64,000 bases of DNA from Ascaphus truei (lineage: Eukaryota > Chordata > Amphibia > Anura > Ascaphidae), in the NCBI GenBank assembly GCA_036426205.1, contig CM071568.1, forward strand, positions 42,708,723 to 42,772,722. The letters are read 5' to 3'. Both the position numbers and the translations under genes were made by a program. This document shows positions 1 through 10,388 of this stretch, piece by piece. The notes under the pieces were generated by a model. It was given only the letters and a program-made list of their open reading frames with translations, had not been told where the DNA came from and searched no databases. Numbering within the stretch: position 1 is the stretch's first letter; every line of letters starts with the position of its first letter.

Positions 1-2078
1 TGGACCTGGATTCATGGCCATCGGAATGAATGAACCGGTGGCAGCAAAGATTAAGGGACAACCCAGAAACCTCTTAATGGGGAACTCGGTATATCTGACA
101 AATACAGCCGAATATAAAATGATTGATTTTTTATTTACTGTTATTCTCACAATTCGGTAATATATGTTTTAAGTAAACATGATTAAAAGTTATATTTTAA
201 AATTGCAAGTGGTGTGCATTTAAGTGAATTTCTTTCAGAGGACACAGTTTAGTGTGCTCACCATTTTACTGATTCACTTTCAGTGCACAGTTGCACCCAA
301 TTACAGTATTATGATTTTCACTGATTATTTCACTTATTATGGATTCTAGTTGATCACTCCCTATCTTCAATCCTTTTTGTTCTCCGAATATAAAGGGAAC
401 CTAAACTCCAAAGTGGATCCAATATATCAGACCCTCAATGAATTCCTATTCTGGTGTTGTACAGTATGTCATCTTGTTTTTCTGGGCATTCAAGGTATTC
501 AACCATTAAGAAAGCTCAGTTTGCAATAGTTTGAACATTGCAATAAACAAGGATCCTGTGAAATATTGCCAATTATATTAATCAAAAGGATTGAAGGAGA
601 ATGGAAAGTTCCTATATTTCTTAACAGAGCATAGAACATGACAGAAAATACAAAATATGTGCCGATTAGACAGACATTAAGTTAGTCATTTATCTAATAG
701 GCGTATATGTTCCTATTGATTTTGGCTGATTTTTGCATGCATCAGAATGACCAGACTCCCACATCAAGAGCCACCAGTAACCAGGCACAGGGAATATGCT
801 GGTGAAATGCACAAAAACCTATTCATAGTACAGTAGGTTGTTGCCTCAAGCCAAAAATCCATCACGGATTTGCAATGCTGCAATTATACCTTTTGAAGGC
901 CTAGCTGGAAAGCATACAAAAGACCACAGAATACGCTGTAAAAACAAACAACAACTCTGGTGCCATATAGACCTCCATCTGGACAGTATGGGGTTTCCAG
1001 AGTGAAGCTGAACTCAATAAAAAAATAAAAATAAAAAAAGGGGACACTGTAAATGCTGAACACAGCAAACTGGCAAGCAACTGGAATATATTACCCTAAT
1101 ATAAGAACCCACAGTGAAGCTCAGCTAAATAAACAGATACCAGAAAGGCACATTTTTTTTTATTTTTAAAGAATAACTTGCAAGAAAATGAAATACAATG
1201 AATGTACGATCATTTAAAATTATGGGTAAACTGAAGGGATGGGAAAAGGCACATAAAAAATAAAAAAAAAGATTAAATCGCACACCGTTAAATGTTCAAA
1301 GTTTTAAAACAAAATCAACCATGCACTGACGGCTCCCTCCTTATTTAAGGCTTAGTTCACCCATAACTACCAATACAATCACTGTCAATCACTCTTTGTT
1401 TTGAGTGAACCCCTTCAGTTCCGGATGGGCCTTCAATAGGGAGGTTAGGCAAAGTTTAATGAAGCATCATTTTGAGGAGCCAGTGAATTGTAGCCAGGAA
1501 ATTGCCTCCGTCACCATACTATTGCAAACAATGTACAGAAAGTAAATGGTATTTACATTTGAATGGTATTATGTGAAGCGCCAATGCATAGCAACACTCC
1601 CATGGAAAAGCATTAGCTGCCAGTTCCTCTAAAACCATTTATAACAGGACATTTCCACCTAGGAACCAATTGAAGTAATGGCTGCAATAGGTTTAAGTTG
1701 TTACATCTGGTGAGGTCTGAAGATGTATAAAACAAAACAAACCAAAAAACAAAAATACATGTCTTGTAAAACGTTTGTTAACTGTCAATTTACAACTTTG
1801 TAATTGTTTCCATGTATTTATTCTGCCTTTGCTTTCTCTCACGGTTAAGTACACTTCCACTCTCCTAGTTGGTCTTTGACAAGAAGGGGCATGCTTAGAT
1901 CTCATTATGTTACAACTGCAGTAAATCAATACACACAAACAATAACCCCCTGTTGTAAATTAGAACAGTGAAAAATGATTTATACATACTTAATTTTTCA
2001 GAGCATCAATCCCCAAGGTTTCACCCATTGAACCTTTCAGTGCCATTACTTTGTTCTGGTCTTAAGTGGGACCCCTTC
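1..2078. other. Unassigned AT-rich sequence left of the SINE
   Basis: Non-repetitive AT-rich DNA with short A runs. A minus-strand frame stays open over the first ~100 bases after a possible TTTGTCAG acceptor near 98, but it has no similarity to the FZD6 tail and I do not call it. This stretch may be FZD6 intron or 3' region. Confidence 0.4.
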
Positions 2079-2087
2079 ATTAACCCT

Positions 2088-2336
2088 CCTGGGAGAAGGA
2101 GCGGCTCAGTGAGTAAAGACACTGACTGGCACGAAGTGTGAAGCAGGGGAGCCTGGTTCAATTCCTGGAGTCAGCTCCTGGCGACCTTGGGCAAGTCACT
2201 TTATCTCCCTGTGCCTCAGCACCAAAAAACATAGATTGTAAGCTCCACGGGGCAAGGACCTGTGCCTGCAAAATGTCTCTGTAAAGCGCTACGTTAAACT
2301 AGCAGCACTATACAAGAACATGATATTATTATTATT
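2088..2336 (+). mobile_element. tRNA-derived SINE with a MIR-like core
   Basis: The head carries a pol III A-box-like CGGCTCAGTGAG (2102-2113) and a B box GGTTCAATTCC (2155-2165). The body contains GCGACCTTGGGCAAGTCACT and CTGTGCCTCAGC, which closely match the MIR/CORE-SINE core, then GATTGTAAGCTCCACGGGG and TGTAAAGCGCT, and an (ATT)n tail. A 9-bp direct repeat ATTAACCCT flanks it (2079-2087 and 2337-2345), as expected of target-primed insertion. The intact target duplication argues against great age. Confidence 0.85.
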
Positions 2337-2345
2337 ATTAACCCT

Positions 2346-2984
2346 TGCAGTACACACCGACAGCAAATAAACAATTATGCATTATGGAGTTTCACCGATT
2401 GTTCTGTTGTCTAACCTGTATAGTCAAACAAGTCACCATAAAGTGCACATTGATGTCTCGGGGTCGAGGGACCAACAAAGTGCGACAGCTGCTTTGTGCG
2501 TTCCGCATTGTTATTGCAGGCCAGGTTTCATGCTTGTATGGTAGTTAGAGGAACACAACAAAATTGTCCCATATCCAATATGTTGAAACGGATTTCCTGT
2601 GCTGGAGAACAGCTAAGCTCCATTCAAATAAAAGTAAACAGGACTACAATCTTCTGCAGCATGGGAAGCTGACTCCACAGCATTTTGTACAAAGGTCAAT
2701 ATATCAAGGACCATTAATGTCATTCAGTAAGTCACTTAAAAATGATACCTCTTCCAAACCTGATGTTCTTACTGATCTTATGAGCAAAGTAACACATACT
2801 GTACTTGCCACCAAATTGTTTGGCAAGTAATAATTTATCCCCAACTTCTATTACTCCACATAACCAATTCACAAATACTGTATCTCTCTGTAGGAAATTG
2901 GAGACAAGTATCTTGATGCAGAGGGTTTTATACAGTACATCAAGGTAGAATTCATAGCACTAGACGTTCCACTGGCATCTTTGT
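2346..2984. other. No recognised feature
   Basis: Ordinary AT-rich sequence. Two short plus-strand open frames show no recognisable domain or codon signal. Confidence 0.4.
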
Positions 2985-3395
2985 TTTACTTGAATGCATG
3001 CCCTTATCCTCTCCCATCTGGATTATTGTAGCATACTGCTAACAGGCCTCCCTGCCTCACAACTTTGCAATCTATCCAAATTCTGCTGCTAGAATATATT
3101 CACTTTCTCCCAAAACAGTCTCATTTCCTCCTTAAATCCCTCTCCTGGCTTCCTATCAAATGTCAGATGACCTACAAAGTTCTTCTCCTTACCTTCAGGG
3201 CTCTCCACTCATCTTGCTCCTCCCTACATATCAGTGTTGATCTCTCCTTATGCCCCTGTTCGTCTCCTCTCCACCCTTTCATTGCTACTGCTCTCTTACC
3301 CCTTACCTGTGGAACCCCCTCACACTCCGTATATGCCAAGCACCTTCTCCCCACCTTTAAGACCAACCTAAAAATTCACCGCTTAAATTAAGCAT
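2985..3395 (+). mobile_element. Non-LTR retrotransposon 3' relic (L2/CR1/Jockey type)
   Basis: The plus-strand translation includes SLSWLPIKCQMTYKVLLLTF followed by RALHSS. This resembles the conserved stretch near the C terminus of reverse transcriptase in L2/CR1-like LINEs (HWLPI..RI.YK.LLLTFKALH). Upstream codons and the end are disrupted. A frog-type tail with CTCTTGTAAAGC and TGGGCGCTATAAAA appears further on at 3780-3985 and may belong to the same or a related element. Confidence 0.6.
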
Positions 3396-3518
3396 TTCAA
3401 TAGCCCAGATTAATGGCTACTGTCCCACACCCATAGTCTTACCAAACATTGTGGCCAAGCACTGCCACCTGCTACACTTATTCCTTCACCTGATGTCTCT
3501 GTACATCTCCCAGAAACT

Positions 3519-3713
3519 AAGGCATATTGAGGCACTACGGTTTTGCAAAAAACGAATGTATTTAGCCAAGAGGAGATCCAAGGTTTAGGCTGTCCCGGCA
3601 GCCCCTCTCATGCCATTCCTTGACAAAGGCTGCCTAGTCGGACAAAATGTGGAATCTCCGATTGGCTAAATAATTTTGATTTTTGCATAACCATAGTGCC
3701 TCAATATACCTTC
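3519..3713. mobile_element. Small foldback element with degenerate ribozyme-like core
   Basis: AAGGCATATTGAGGCACTA at the left is inverted at the right (TAGTGCCTCAATATACCTT), and an inner pair (TTAGCCAAGAGGAGAT against ATCTCCGATTGGCTAA) extends the arms. The loop contains CTTGACAAAGGCTG and GGACAAAATG, a decayed version of the box-hairpin-GAA pattern found in the larger foldbacks. Confidence 0.6.
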
Positions 3714-3997
3714 ATTTCTGGATTACTGCAATGGATACGAGAGGGTCTTCCCCTGATGTTGAGAGCACCGGTATAAGTATCAATCTCTCTATTTATTGTA
3801 TGGTGTGCAACAGATCTGTTATATTTGTATGTCTCCCAACATACCACTTAGATAGGAAATCCCTGCCTCGGAGGGCTTACATTCTATATCATATGATTGC
3901 TTGTTGCACTTTATTATCATTGCCTGTACTGTAATGTCTCTTGTAAAGCCAGAGTACATTGTGGGCGCTATAAAAGTAAAGATATACACACATGGTA

Positions 3998-4227
3998 CAG
4001 CTCAACCCCGTTATAACGCTGTGCTTGGGGTCCAAAGAATCACATCGCGCTATAAGCGGATCGCGTTAGAAATAATGTACAATTGTATGCATTGTACAAT
4101 AAAGTATTTAAGATACCAATAATCGTGTTGTAAAGTATTTATAAATACAAAAATTGGGAGCCACGCTTGCATCACGTTATAAACGGATTCGCGTTGTAAC
4201 GGAGCACGTTATAACAGGGTTGAGCTG
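3998..4227. mobile_element. Tc1/mariner-type MITE, copy 1 (TA target site)
   Basis: The inverted ends are CAGCTCAACCCCGTTATAAC and its complement (one mismatch), flanked on both sides by TA (3996-3997, 4228-4229). Internal sequence repeats GCGTTATAACG-like motifs and forms a long imperfect hairpin. CAG..CTG ends with TA target sites fit pogo/Tigger-like elements. No transposase is present. A second copy lies at 56440-56637. Confidence 0.8.
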
Positions 4228-4229
4228 TA

Positions 4230-5012
4230 CTCGTCCTATTTGGGCAAGTTACAGTTATGGCAAGATTCACTGCGAGTTCCATTATTAGCAATATTTATTC
4301 ACATGTGACCCATTTCGTCCTGTCAGACATGTGACCATTATTTGGAACAGAGAAAAAACGAAACACTTGCTCTCTCTCTCACTCAATAGGGAATATAAAA
4401 ATACTGTTCCCTCGCCCTGCTTCCCTATAGGCACATACAAATGGGGTTTAAACATCACGGATTATGCCAGTTTTTCTTGGTTCTCCAGTTGAAAGTAGTT
4501 AGCGAAAAGTGGAGGGTAATAAAAAGTATGATCAGGGAATCAGTGGAGGGTAAAAAAAACTAAATATTAATATTCATAGGACACAAAAATGTCAAATGTT
4601 TCACATTTAATGGCAATTTAATGTTTATGGGGAAACTATTGAGAAGTTATTTAAAGTATATTTGTAATCTGTGTTTTTGGTAGCTACAGTATGTGTGAAC
4701 TGTTGCTTTCATGCTCTTACACCAGGCCTTTGTCTTCTGCCTTAAGACCCATTCCCTCGCTGACTTGAATGGGCTGTAAAAGGTACCTTCCAGCACCGGA
4801 GAGTGCATTATGCTAAAAGACAGCTTAGTAAATTTGGGCCGTAGTCCCATTTTCTGGTTGATATTATAAAGGTTTGGATTCCCTGCTCACATGGTTTGCA
4901 TTTAGGTGTAAAACACGTCTCCCCTTAAAAATGTGCAGCCCTGTATCAGTACTGTTTGCTTACCAATATGTTAATCAAGGGCAGAGGGTTATCTTTGCTC
5001 TCATTGAGGGCA
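4230..5012. other. No recognised feature
   Basis: AT-rich unique-looking sequence with a short CT run near 4370. No gene, RNA or repeat structure recognised. Confidence 0.4.
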
Positions 5013-5312
5013 TAGGTAACCACACTGGCAATGAAAGGGTGTATTGGCTAGTATTGTGTTTTACATTTTATTGTGGGTAGCGGGGGTGGGTGAAGGTGGT
5101 ATTTGGCCCATGGTGGGCGTTTGCCTTGCAGGAGGGGCTAACCCCTTTAATATCATAGCGGTAGTAACTGCTAAGGTAATAAAAAGGTGGTAACTTCTCC
5201 CGCAAGGCCTAAACACCCACCATGGGCCAAATACCACCTTCACCCACCCCCACTAACCACAATAAACCGGGCACCATTATTTAACCCCTTCATTGCCTTA
5301 GTGGTTAGCCGC
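5013..5312. mobile_element. Foldback MITE
   Basis: GGTAACCACACTGGCAATGA near 5015 is inverted near 5290-5310, and a longer inner pair around GGTGGTATTTGGCCCATGG (from 5095) is inverted at 5219-5240. The whole segment could fold into one long hairpin. No transposase. The superfamily is not determined because flanking duplications are unclear. Confidence 0.7.
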
Positions 5313-6054
5313 TATGGTAATGAAGCTGTCTGTAAATGTATTTTTATTGCATTGGATCGATGCCGGGGTTTTTTTGAGCTGGTATTAATGTGTATCAGCT
5401 CCGGAGACTCCCGGCTTCAATCCGATGCCGGGGGGAAAAAAAAGTTCTAAGTCCTATTCGCAAATCCCTTCTTGCAACCCTTGGGGTAGCGAGATGAGAT
5501 CTGTGATCATCGGAACTCTGAAATAGCGAGTTTATACAAATCGGAGCTACTAGAATAACGTGATTTTAGAAACAATGCGAGTTGGAGCTGTTTGTCAGCT
5601 CCCGCTCGATGTGTTTGAGCAGGAGCGAGACCGCTCAGGGAGATGCACTTCCCGATTTTGGCAGGTCATCAGAGCTTCCTGAATAGCAAACTTGCCAAAT
5701 TGTTCGGGAACTGCTCAAAAACTTCGATGAGTTTCTTATCGGTTTATAGAATAGGCCCCATAGACTTTTATTACCACAATGTGCTAGCACCAATCAAAAC
5801 TGTAGTGTCTTGGTCTTTGACATGCTTCAAGTTAAAGAACCTACACAGAACTGTTCATGGACTCATAGGTGGCTGTACCATAAGCAGCCGCTAAGGCCCA
5901 CCCCACCATTTCTATCCCATTCCAGCACCAAGGTCCAAAAAAACTACAACATTGGACAATGTCAGGGTGTGTATTTGACATGTGGCCAAACCTCCTCCTT
6001 ATTCTGTGTCGTGCCCACATAGAGCCTGGTCACTGTGATCTTTATTAATTAGAA
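5313..6054. other. No recognised feature
   Basis: Mixed unique-looking sequence. Contains no convincing exon of the missing FZD6 tail on the minus strand. Confidence 0.4.
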
Positions 6055-6430
6055 AGGACCGGACAGTTTTTTTTAAATAAATCAGTCCTGTACTGTGAGA
6101 AAATACTTTTAGCATTAAAAAAACAAAAAAACTATGAATGACATTTTTTATGCATTATAATGTAACAAGCATTTTTTGTTTCTATAGCAACCATTTACAA
6201 AGTCACACCCCCTTCCTCTTCTGAAACAGGCTCAGGCACACACCTTTTTGAGCCCTGCCCTCTATCTAGCAGTGCACCAATTGTATCTAATAACTGCCGG
6301 GTCACATGATCTTCCCCACAGAACTTTGCATCTTCAGTCCTCTTCTGCTGCACTGACAAGACATTTAGTGAACCCCCAAGCCGAATCTTCGCCGATTGAT
6401 CACAGGAGAACGAATCGATCAGCAACTTAG
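6055..6430. mobile_element. Diverged relative of the TTAA-flanked element at 13251
   Basis: Shares AAATAAATCAGT, ACTTTTAGCATT, CACACCCCCTTC and GGTCACATGATCTTCC with the left part of the element at 13251. Its right part (CGCCGATTGATCACAGGAGAACG) resembles 26497-26520, so it looks like an internally deleted, older copy. Terminal repeats are not clear. Confidence 0.55.
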
Positions 6431-6477
6431 CTAATTACTTATTGTTTGGATTGTATAGTTGCACATAATAAATAAAA

Positions 6478-6630
6478 GGGGGGGGGGGGGGGGGAAATAA
6501 CAAAAAACCCGCAATAGCCTTCACTTGTTTAATTTGTGCATCACGTTATTTACTAGAAAAAAAGAAAGAAAGAAGAAAAAAAAGAGGGGGGGGGGGGGGT
6601 TGGTGGGGAGAAATATATATATATTTCTTA
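6478..6630. repeat. Poly-G and purine/AT simple repeats
   Basis: G runs at 6478-6494 and 6586-6599, purine-rich sequence between, then (AT)n at 6612-6624. These lie just past the donor of the FZD6 TM7 exon and may affect assembly accuracy there. Confidence 0.8.
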
Positions 6631-6631
6631 C

Positions 6632-6780
6632 TCTTGCTTGTGATTCCTGTTGAAGAAATTAACCCACTCAGAGCAGGTTTTCTTGCTTCCCACCCAGAAG
6701 ATAGAAGAGATCCCAACTATCAAGGTCATCACGTATTTGGTTAGAAATAAGGAGAGGTCAGGTCTGGCCAATTTTCTCAC
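6632..6780 (-). CDS. FZD6: Frizzled-6, fourth coding exon (TM7 and KTCSEW motif)
   Basis: This short exon begins [16 protein letters not shown] and encodes residues 467-515: the loop after TM6, TM7 ([16 protein letters not shown], about 482-497) and the cytoplasmic KTCSEW motif (500-505). KTxxxW is the conserved Dishevelled-binding motif of Frizzleds. The acceptor is ATGTTACAG|GTG and the entry phase 0 fits the preceding exon. The likely donor is AAGCAAGA|GTAAGA, leaving GA, which a following C or T would turn into the Asp seen here in other FZD6 proteins. If that donor were not used, the frame would read Gln-Glu-stop at once, because GAG-TAA spans the junction. The exon encoding the long tail (about 190 residues in mammals) is not seen in 1-6631 on this strand. 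Confidence 0.93.
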
Positions 6781-7169
6781 CTGTAACATAAGATGTTATG
6801 ACGGTTTATTGAAGTTACTATGAAACAGTCGCATCACTTACTTCATCCTGGAGCTAAAGGTACACACACTTTGTGCATTAGAACCATTTATCAAAAGTTT
6901 CCGGAATGCTAAATTAGAGGAACATACAGCATCAAATTCATCAAGGAAAACATTCCCCGTGAAACCAAGAAGATTGTCTTCATTGATCAACCTTGTATGG
7001 AAATCTTATATCTACCTGAAAAATCTAAGTCACGCAATGTTATTCTGCAGACCACACACTGCCACACCTCCATATTACATACCCTCCTATGTACAAAGCC
7101 TTTACAATATTTGCATGAAATGTGAAAGAAGCACAAAAAGCAGCTTCCAAAAAACAGTTTACCCCTTAT

Positions 7170-7330
7170 TTGCTCATATATATATATATAGATATATATA
7201 TAAAAAACAAAAAAAATTAGATATAGAATATTATAGATATATATCTGATAGATATATATGAGATATTATTATATATATATATATAGATATAAGATATAGA
7301 TATATATATATATATATTATAGTTATCCCA
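7170..7330. repeat. AT microsatellite cluster
   Basis: Interrupted (TA)n and (GATATA)n tracts. Confidence 0.9.
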
Positions 7331-7645
7331 TTTCACACACCCCCTCCCCACCCCCCAATAGGGACCACATAGTATCTACACACATTAATATTAATGCAAC
7401 ACCCTTTTACATTTCTACACCTACCCACACCATTGGTATACACTCCCACACACACCTTTTGTAAAGCGCTGTATACACTGTCGGTGTGTTATAAATGTAT
7501 ATTTATACACACACACACCATTTAACAACGTAAGTCATAAATCGCATAATACAAAGGGGGGAGGGATAGGCTTCAGTCACAGATACATGCCAAAATGCAC
7601 TGTTTTTAAGTAAAACCCTTGTTTGTTTTATCCATTGTAACACTG

Positions 7646-7680
7646 CCGGAAGAAGAGATCAGTGTATCTCGAAAGCTTGC
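7646..7680 (+). ncRNA. Hammerhead-ribozyme-like motif, solitary copy
   Basis: Box CGGAAGA (7647-7653; hammerhead consensus CTGANGA), one extra A, a 5-bp hairpin GAGAT/ATCTC (7655-7659 with 7666-7670), GAA (7671-7673), then the palindrome AGCT (7674-7677) and T. Followed by AATAAAAG. The box has one mismatch and there is one base too many between box and hairpin, so activity is uncertain. Confidence 0.35.
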
Positions 7681-8284
7681 ACAAATAAAAGCATTTTGGT
7701 AGCCACAGAACGGTATCGTCTATTCGTTTTTGATTATTAAGCTCGACTAACACGGTACAGATACCTCTACCTCTACATCTACATCTACATCTAGTAGCAA
7801 ATTGTACTTATTTATATGCTTAAACCTTTGAAAAGAACGTAGCTACTATTTCATGTGGTCTGGCACTCCACAGGCCCAATGATATAGCAGCTACGTCACA
7901 AACCAACTGCTCATGTTTGATGGCGAGATCGCGTTCTGAACTCCCGTGGAGCGCAGAGTCATTTAACAAAGAGGCAGGGAAGATGACGGCCTCCTACCCT
8001 TCCGTCCCATCATCAATGTTATCCATGTAACTGTGACATGCTAGCTGAAGAACTCATGCGATAAATAATGCACACGTTAAGGAAAGAACACGCAGCTTTA
8101 TCATTTGTTTCAGCAGCGCTGCGTCAAATCTCGCCATTAGTGAGAACAGCATCAGCTTTGGCACACGGCAACGCGTTAATGGCAGTAATAACGTGCGCTA
8201 CAACTGTATGTCATTTGTCACGATTTACTTGCAGTTTTGCTGTTGCACACCAAACATTCATTAGGCAACGTACTCCGCATTTAC

Positions 8285-9302
8285 CTGGTGGGGACAGGGG
8301 ATATGGTACTCCTGGCAATGGTCAGACACCCATGTCATTTCCCATGTAGTTCTAGACGCCTGCTCATAAACGCAGCATCCCAGGAGTATGACCAGTGGAA
8401 CAAGATATGTGCCGCTAAACACACCAATGCGAATCATGAATTTCTTCAATTTCTCTTGGTTCCTTTCATCATGCTGTATAACTTGACGAACGTTATTTAA
8501 AGAAATAATCCCAGCCAGGAGAAGGGAAAGTCCAATGAAGACACAGAGGCACAGAGGCACGAGAAAAAAGTATGTAGAAACATCTTGGTCATACAGTCCG
8601 ACAAAACAAACACCACTAATGTTGTCTCCTTCGACTTTGTTCATGGCCAGAAGTATCACAGTAAGAATGCCTGGAATGCCCCAAGCCACAGTATGAAACC
8701 ACATTGACTTCTGCTCTATAGCCTCACAGCTCCACTTCTGACCTGCAGCCAGGTACCATGTTATGGTGAGCATCACCCACCATATAGTTCCCGCCATGGT
8801 GCAGAAGTAGAGAAGCATAAAGATGACGGTGCAGGCTTTGTTCTGGGAGCCGAGAACTACCGTGTCTCCGGCTGCAACGTTTTCATTCGCTTCACTACAA
8901 GAGACAGTGTTGCCCATTATAAACCCAATAAAGTACATGAGGGATACGATGCTGTAACAGACAGAATAGAAAATGATTGGTCTTTCTGGGTATCTGAACC
9001 TTTTGACATCAATGAGGAAAGTGAGAAATGTGAAGAGTGTAGCACACAGGCAGATTATGGAAATGATCCCAATGAAATTTTTAGCAAAGTCCAGATCTTC
9101 TTTTGTGAAGTACATGTTGGGACATGGTGGGGCACATTGATCTACCCCCAAAAACTTGTAAGCTGTACCATGGGAGGTTTTCAAGTGGCTTGGGCACCAA
9201 AATCCATAGTTTCTGTTAAATTTCTCTGGTGGGTTGTGTGTCCCTCCGGGGTCTAGAATTTCCCCTGATGCAATGGCTCGAGTCCTTTCACAGTCTTCCA
9301 GC
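8285..9302 (-). CDS. FZD6: Frizzled-6, large third coding exon (linker and TM1-TM6)
   Basis: This exon encodes residues 127-466: the end of the CRD (LEDCERTR), the variable linker, the juxtamembrane GFWCPSHLK segment, then [11 protein letters not shown] and six transmembrane helices. TM1 is near residues 203-226 ([15 protein letters not shown]). Conserved features include FRYPERPI after TM1, [16 protein letters not shown] in TM2, [10 protein letters not shown] before TM4, [18 protein letters not shown] before TM5, and [14 protein letters not shown] entering TM6. Sequence and spacing match FZD6 rather than FZD3. The acceptor is CTCCTGTAG|G and the donor CACCAG|GTAAAT. The 1018-bp exon is open throughout, with no frameshift or stop, and ends in phase 0. 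Reading continues a few codons into the intron before a stop, which is not coding. Confidence 0.97.
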
Positions 9303-9922
9303 CTACAGGAGACAATGAATAAATGAATGAATGGACACCTAAAATTATTTGCTTGTAAATAAGCTTGCAGTACAAAAGAGTTGATATAACGACCATGTAG
9401 ATTGTCAAAAAGGTATTATTGTCACTTCATTCATGATTGTCTTGTTACTGTGCTTTTCCTACTTAAAGGAAGTCAAACGTTGTTTGAGATATACACAATA
9501 CATATTCTGCAAGTGGATTGGTTTCCTGTAACCATTCACTTGCACCTGTGGGAAAATCAGCTAGCTTGTTTGTAACACGATAGCTTTAAGGTGTCTAGAC
9601 AACATGCAGAACCCTAAAATGTGTTTGACATCAACTCACACAATCCTGCCCCCATAGATATTTGCAGTTTAAAGGCACCATGCAAGAACTACTCCAGAAC
9701 AAAAATCAGGGTCGCTTCATTACTACCTTAGATGAGGACAACATATTTTAGAATTGTCCATAAAAACAGGCTTTGCACTAAATTATACAAAAAATAGTAA
9801 GGAACAAAACTCTAAAAATGAATTGCTGGAAGCAGTATGTGGCTTATTCAATGAAATTGTAATATTGCTTTCTCTTACTGGCAGATGCAGGAAAATGTGG
9901 ATTGCGGTAGAAAATATCATAC
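9303..9922 (-). other. FZD6: FZD6 intron between CRD and TM exons
   Basis: This short intron (620 bp) has GTATGA at its 5' end and CTGTAG at its 3' end on the minus strand. I see no repeat family or other feature in it. Confidence 0.9.
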
Positions 9923-10119
9923 CTGTCACAGTCCAGTTCTTGAGGCCAAGTGATCCCAAATGTGTCAATTAGCTGTTTGCAATCAGAGTAAACGCGCTCA
10001 CAGAGGCTCCGGCAGGGCAGCGTTACATGTATGGGCTCCGTGCAGGCAGGAACAAAGGCCCTGCACAGAAACGTGTGCACATCTGGGGAACAGTGGAGAT
10101 TCAGAAGAGGAAGGAACGG
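9923..10119 (-). CDS. FZD6: Frizzled-6, second coding exon (C-terminal half of cysteine-rich domain)
   Basis: This exon encodes residues 62-126 plus two bases of codon 127. It continues the Wnt-binding cysteine-rich domain from [10 protein letters not shown] through LDCDR, with the [24 protein letters not shown] and IDTFGITWP signatures of the FZD3/FZD6 group. With the flanking exons, all ten CRD cysteines are present. The acceptor follows a pyrimidine-rich tract (CTCTCCCCAG|CCG) and the donor is GACAG|GTATGA. The 197-bp length (65 codons plus 2) leaves AG, which the first base of the next exon completes to Arg. The open frame runs past both splice sites into intron, so its outer residues are not protein. 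The upstream intron is 43.6 kb and the downstream one 620 bp. Confidence 0.96.
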
Positions 10120-10179
10120 CTGGGGAGAGAGGGACATTTGTACAACATTAGCAGCAACAAAACAGTGATTACAATACAT

Positions 10180-10380
10180 CAGGGGTGCGCAGCTCCAGTC
10201 CTCAAGCAAAGACCCCCCACCCCCAACAGGTCAGGTTTTCAGGATTACCTAGGTTCAGTACAAGTGGCTCAGAGGCTGTCTGTGCTGAAGCAGAGAGACT
10301 GATTGAGCCACCTGTGCGGGGATATCTGAATACCTGGCCAGCTGGGAGTGGGACTTGAAGACAGGAGTGGAGCACCCCTG
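10180..10380. mobile_element. hAT-like MITE
   Basis: The ends are CAGGGGTGCGCAGCTCCAGT and, inverted, GGAGTGGAGCACCCCTG. The flanking octamers CAATACAT and TAAGACAT match at 6 of 8 positions, fitting a decayed 8-bp target duplication. Internal AGGTCAGGTTTTCAGGATTACC is related to the MITE at 54754-54917. It lies 60 bp inside the FZD6 intron from the CRD exon acceptor. Confidence 0.7.
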
Positions 10381-10388
10381 TAAGACAT

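Larger units (their letters stand above)
6781..8284 (-). other. FZD6: FZD6 intron between TM6 and TM7 exons
   Basis: This 1.5-kb intron is bounded by GTAAAT at 8284 and TTACAG at 6781. It contains AT microsatellites at 7175-7330 and a hammerhead-like repeat at 7646-7680 that is followed by AATAAAAG and CTAACACGGTAC. That tail signature resembles common tetrapod retroelement ends. No coding sequence is evident. Confidence 0.9.

Noticed and set aside
1..100. Minus-strand open frame after a TTTGTCAG acceptor-like site, in phase with the last FZD6 exon
   Set aside because: About 30 codons with no similarity to the FZD6 tail; one frame of three being open over 100 bases is expected by chance.
8068..8500. 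Plus-strand open frames overlapping the FZD6 transmembrane exon region
   Set aside because: Antisense shadows of FZD6 and flanking intron.
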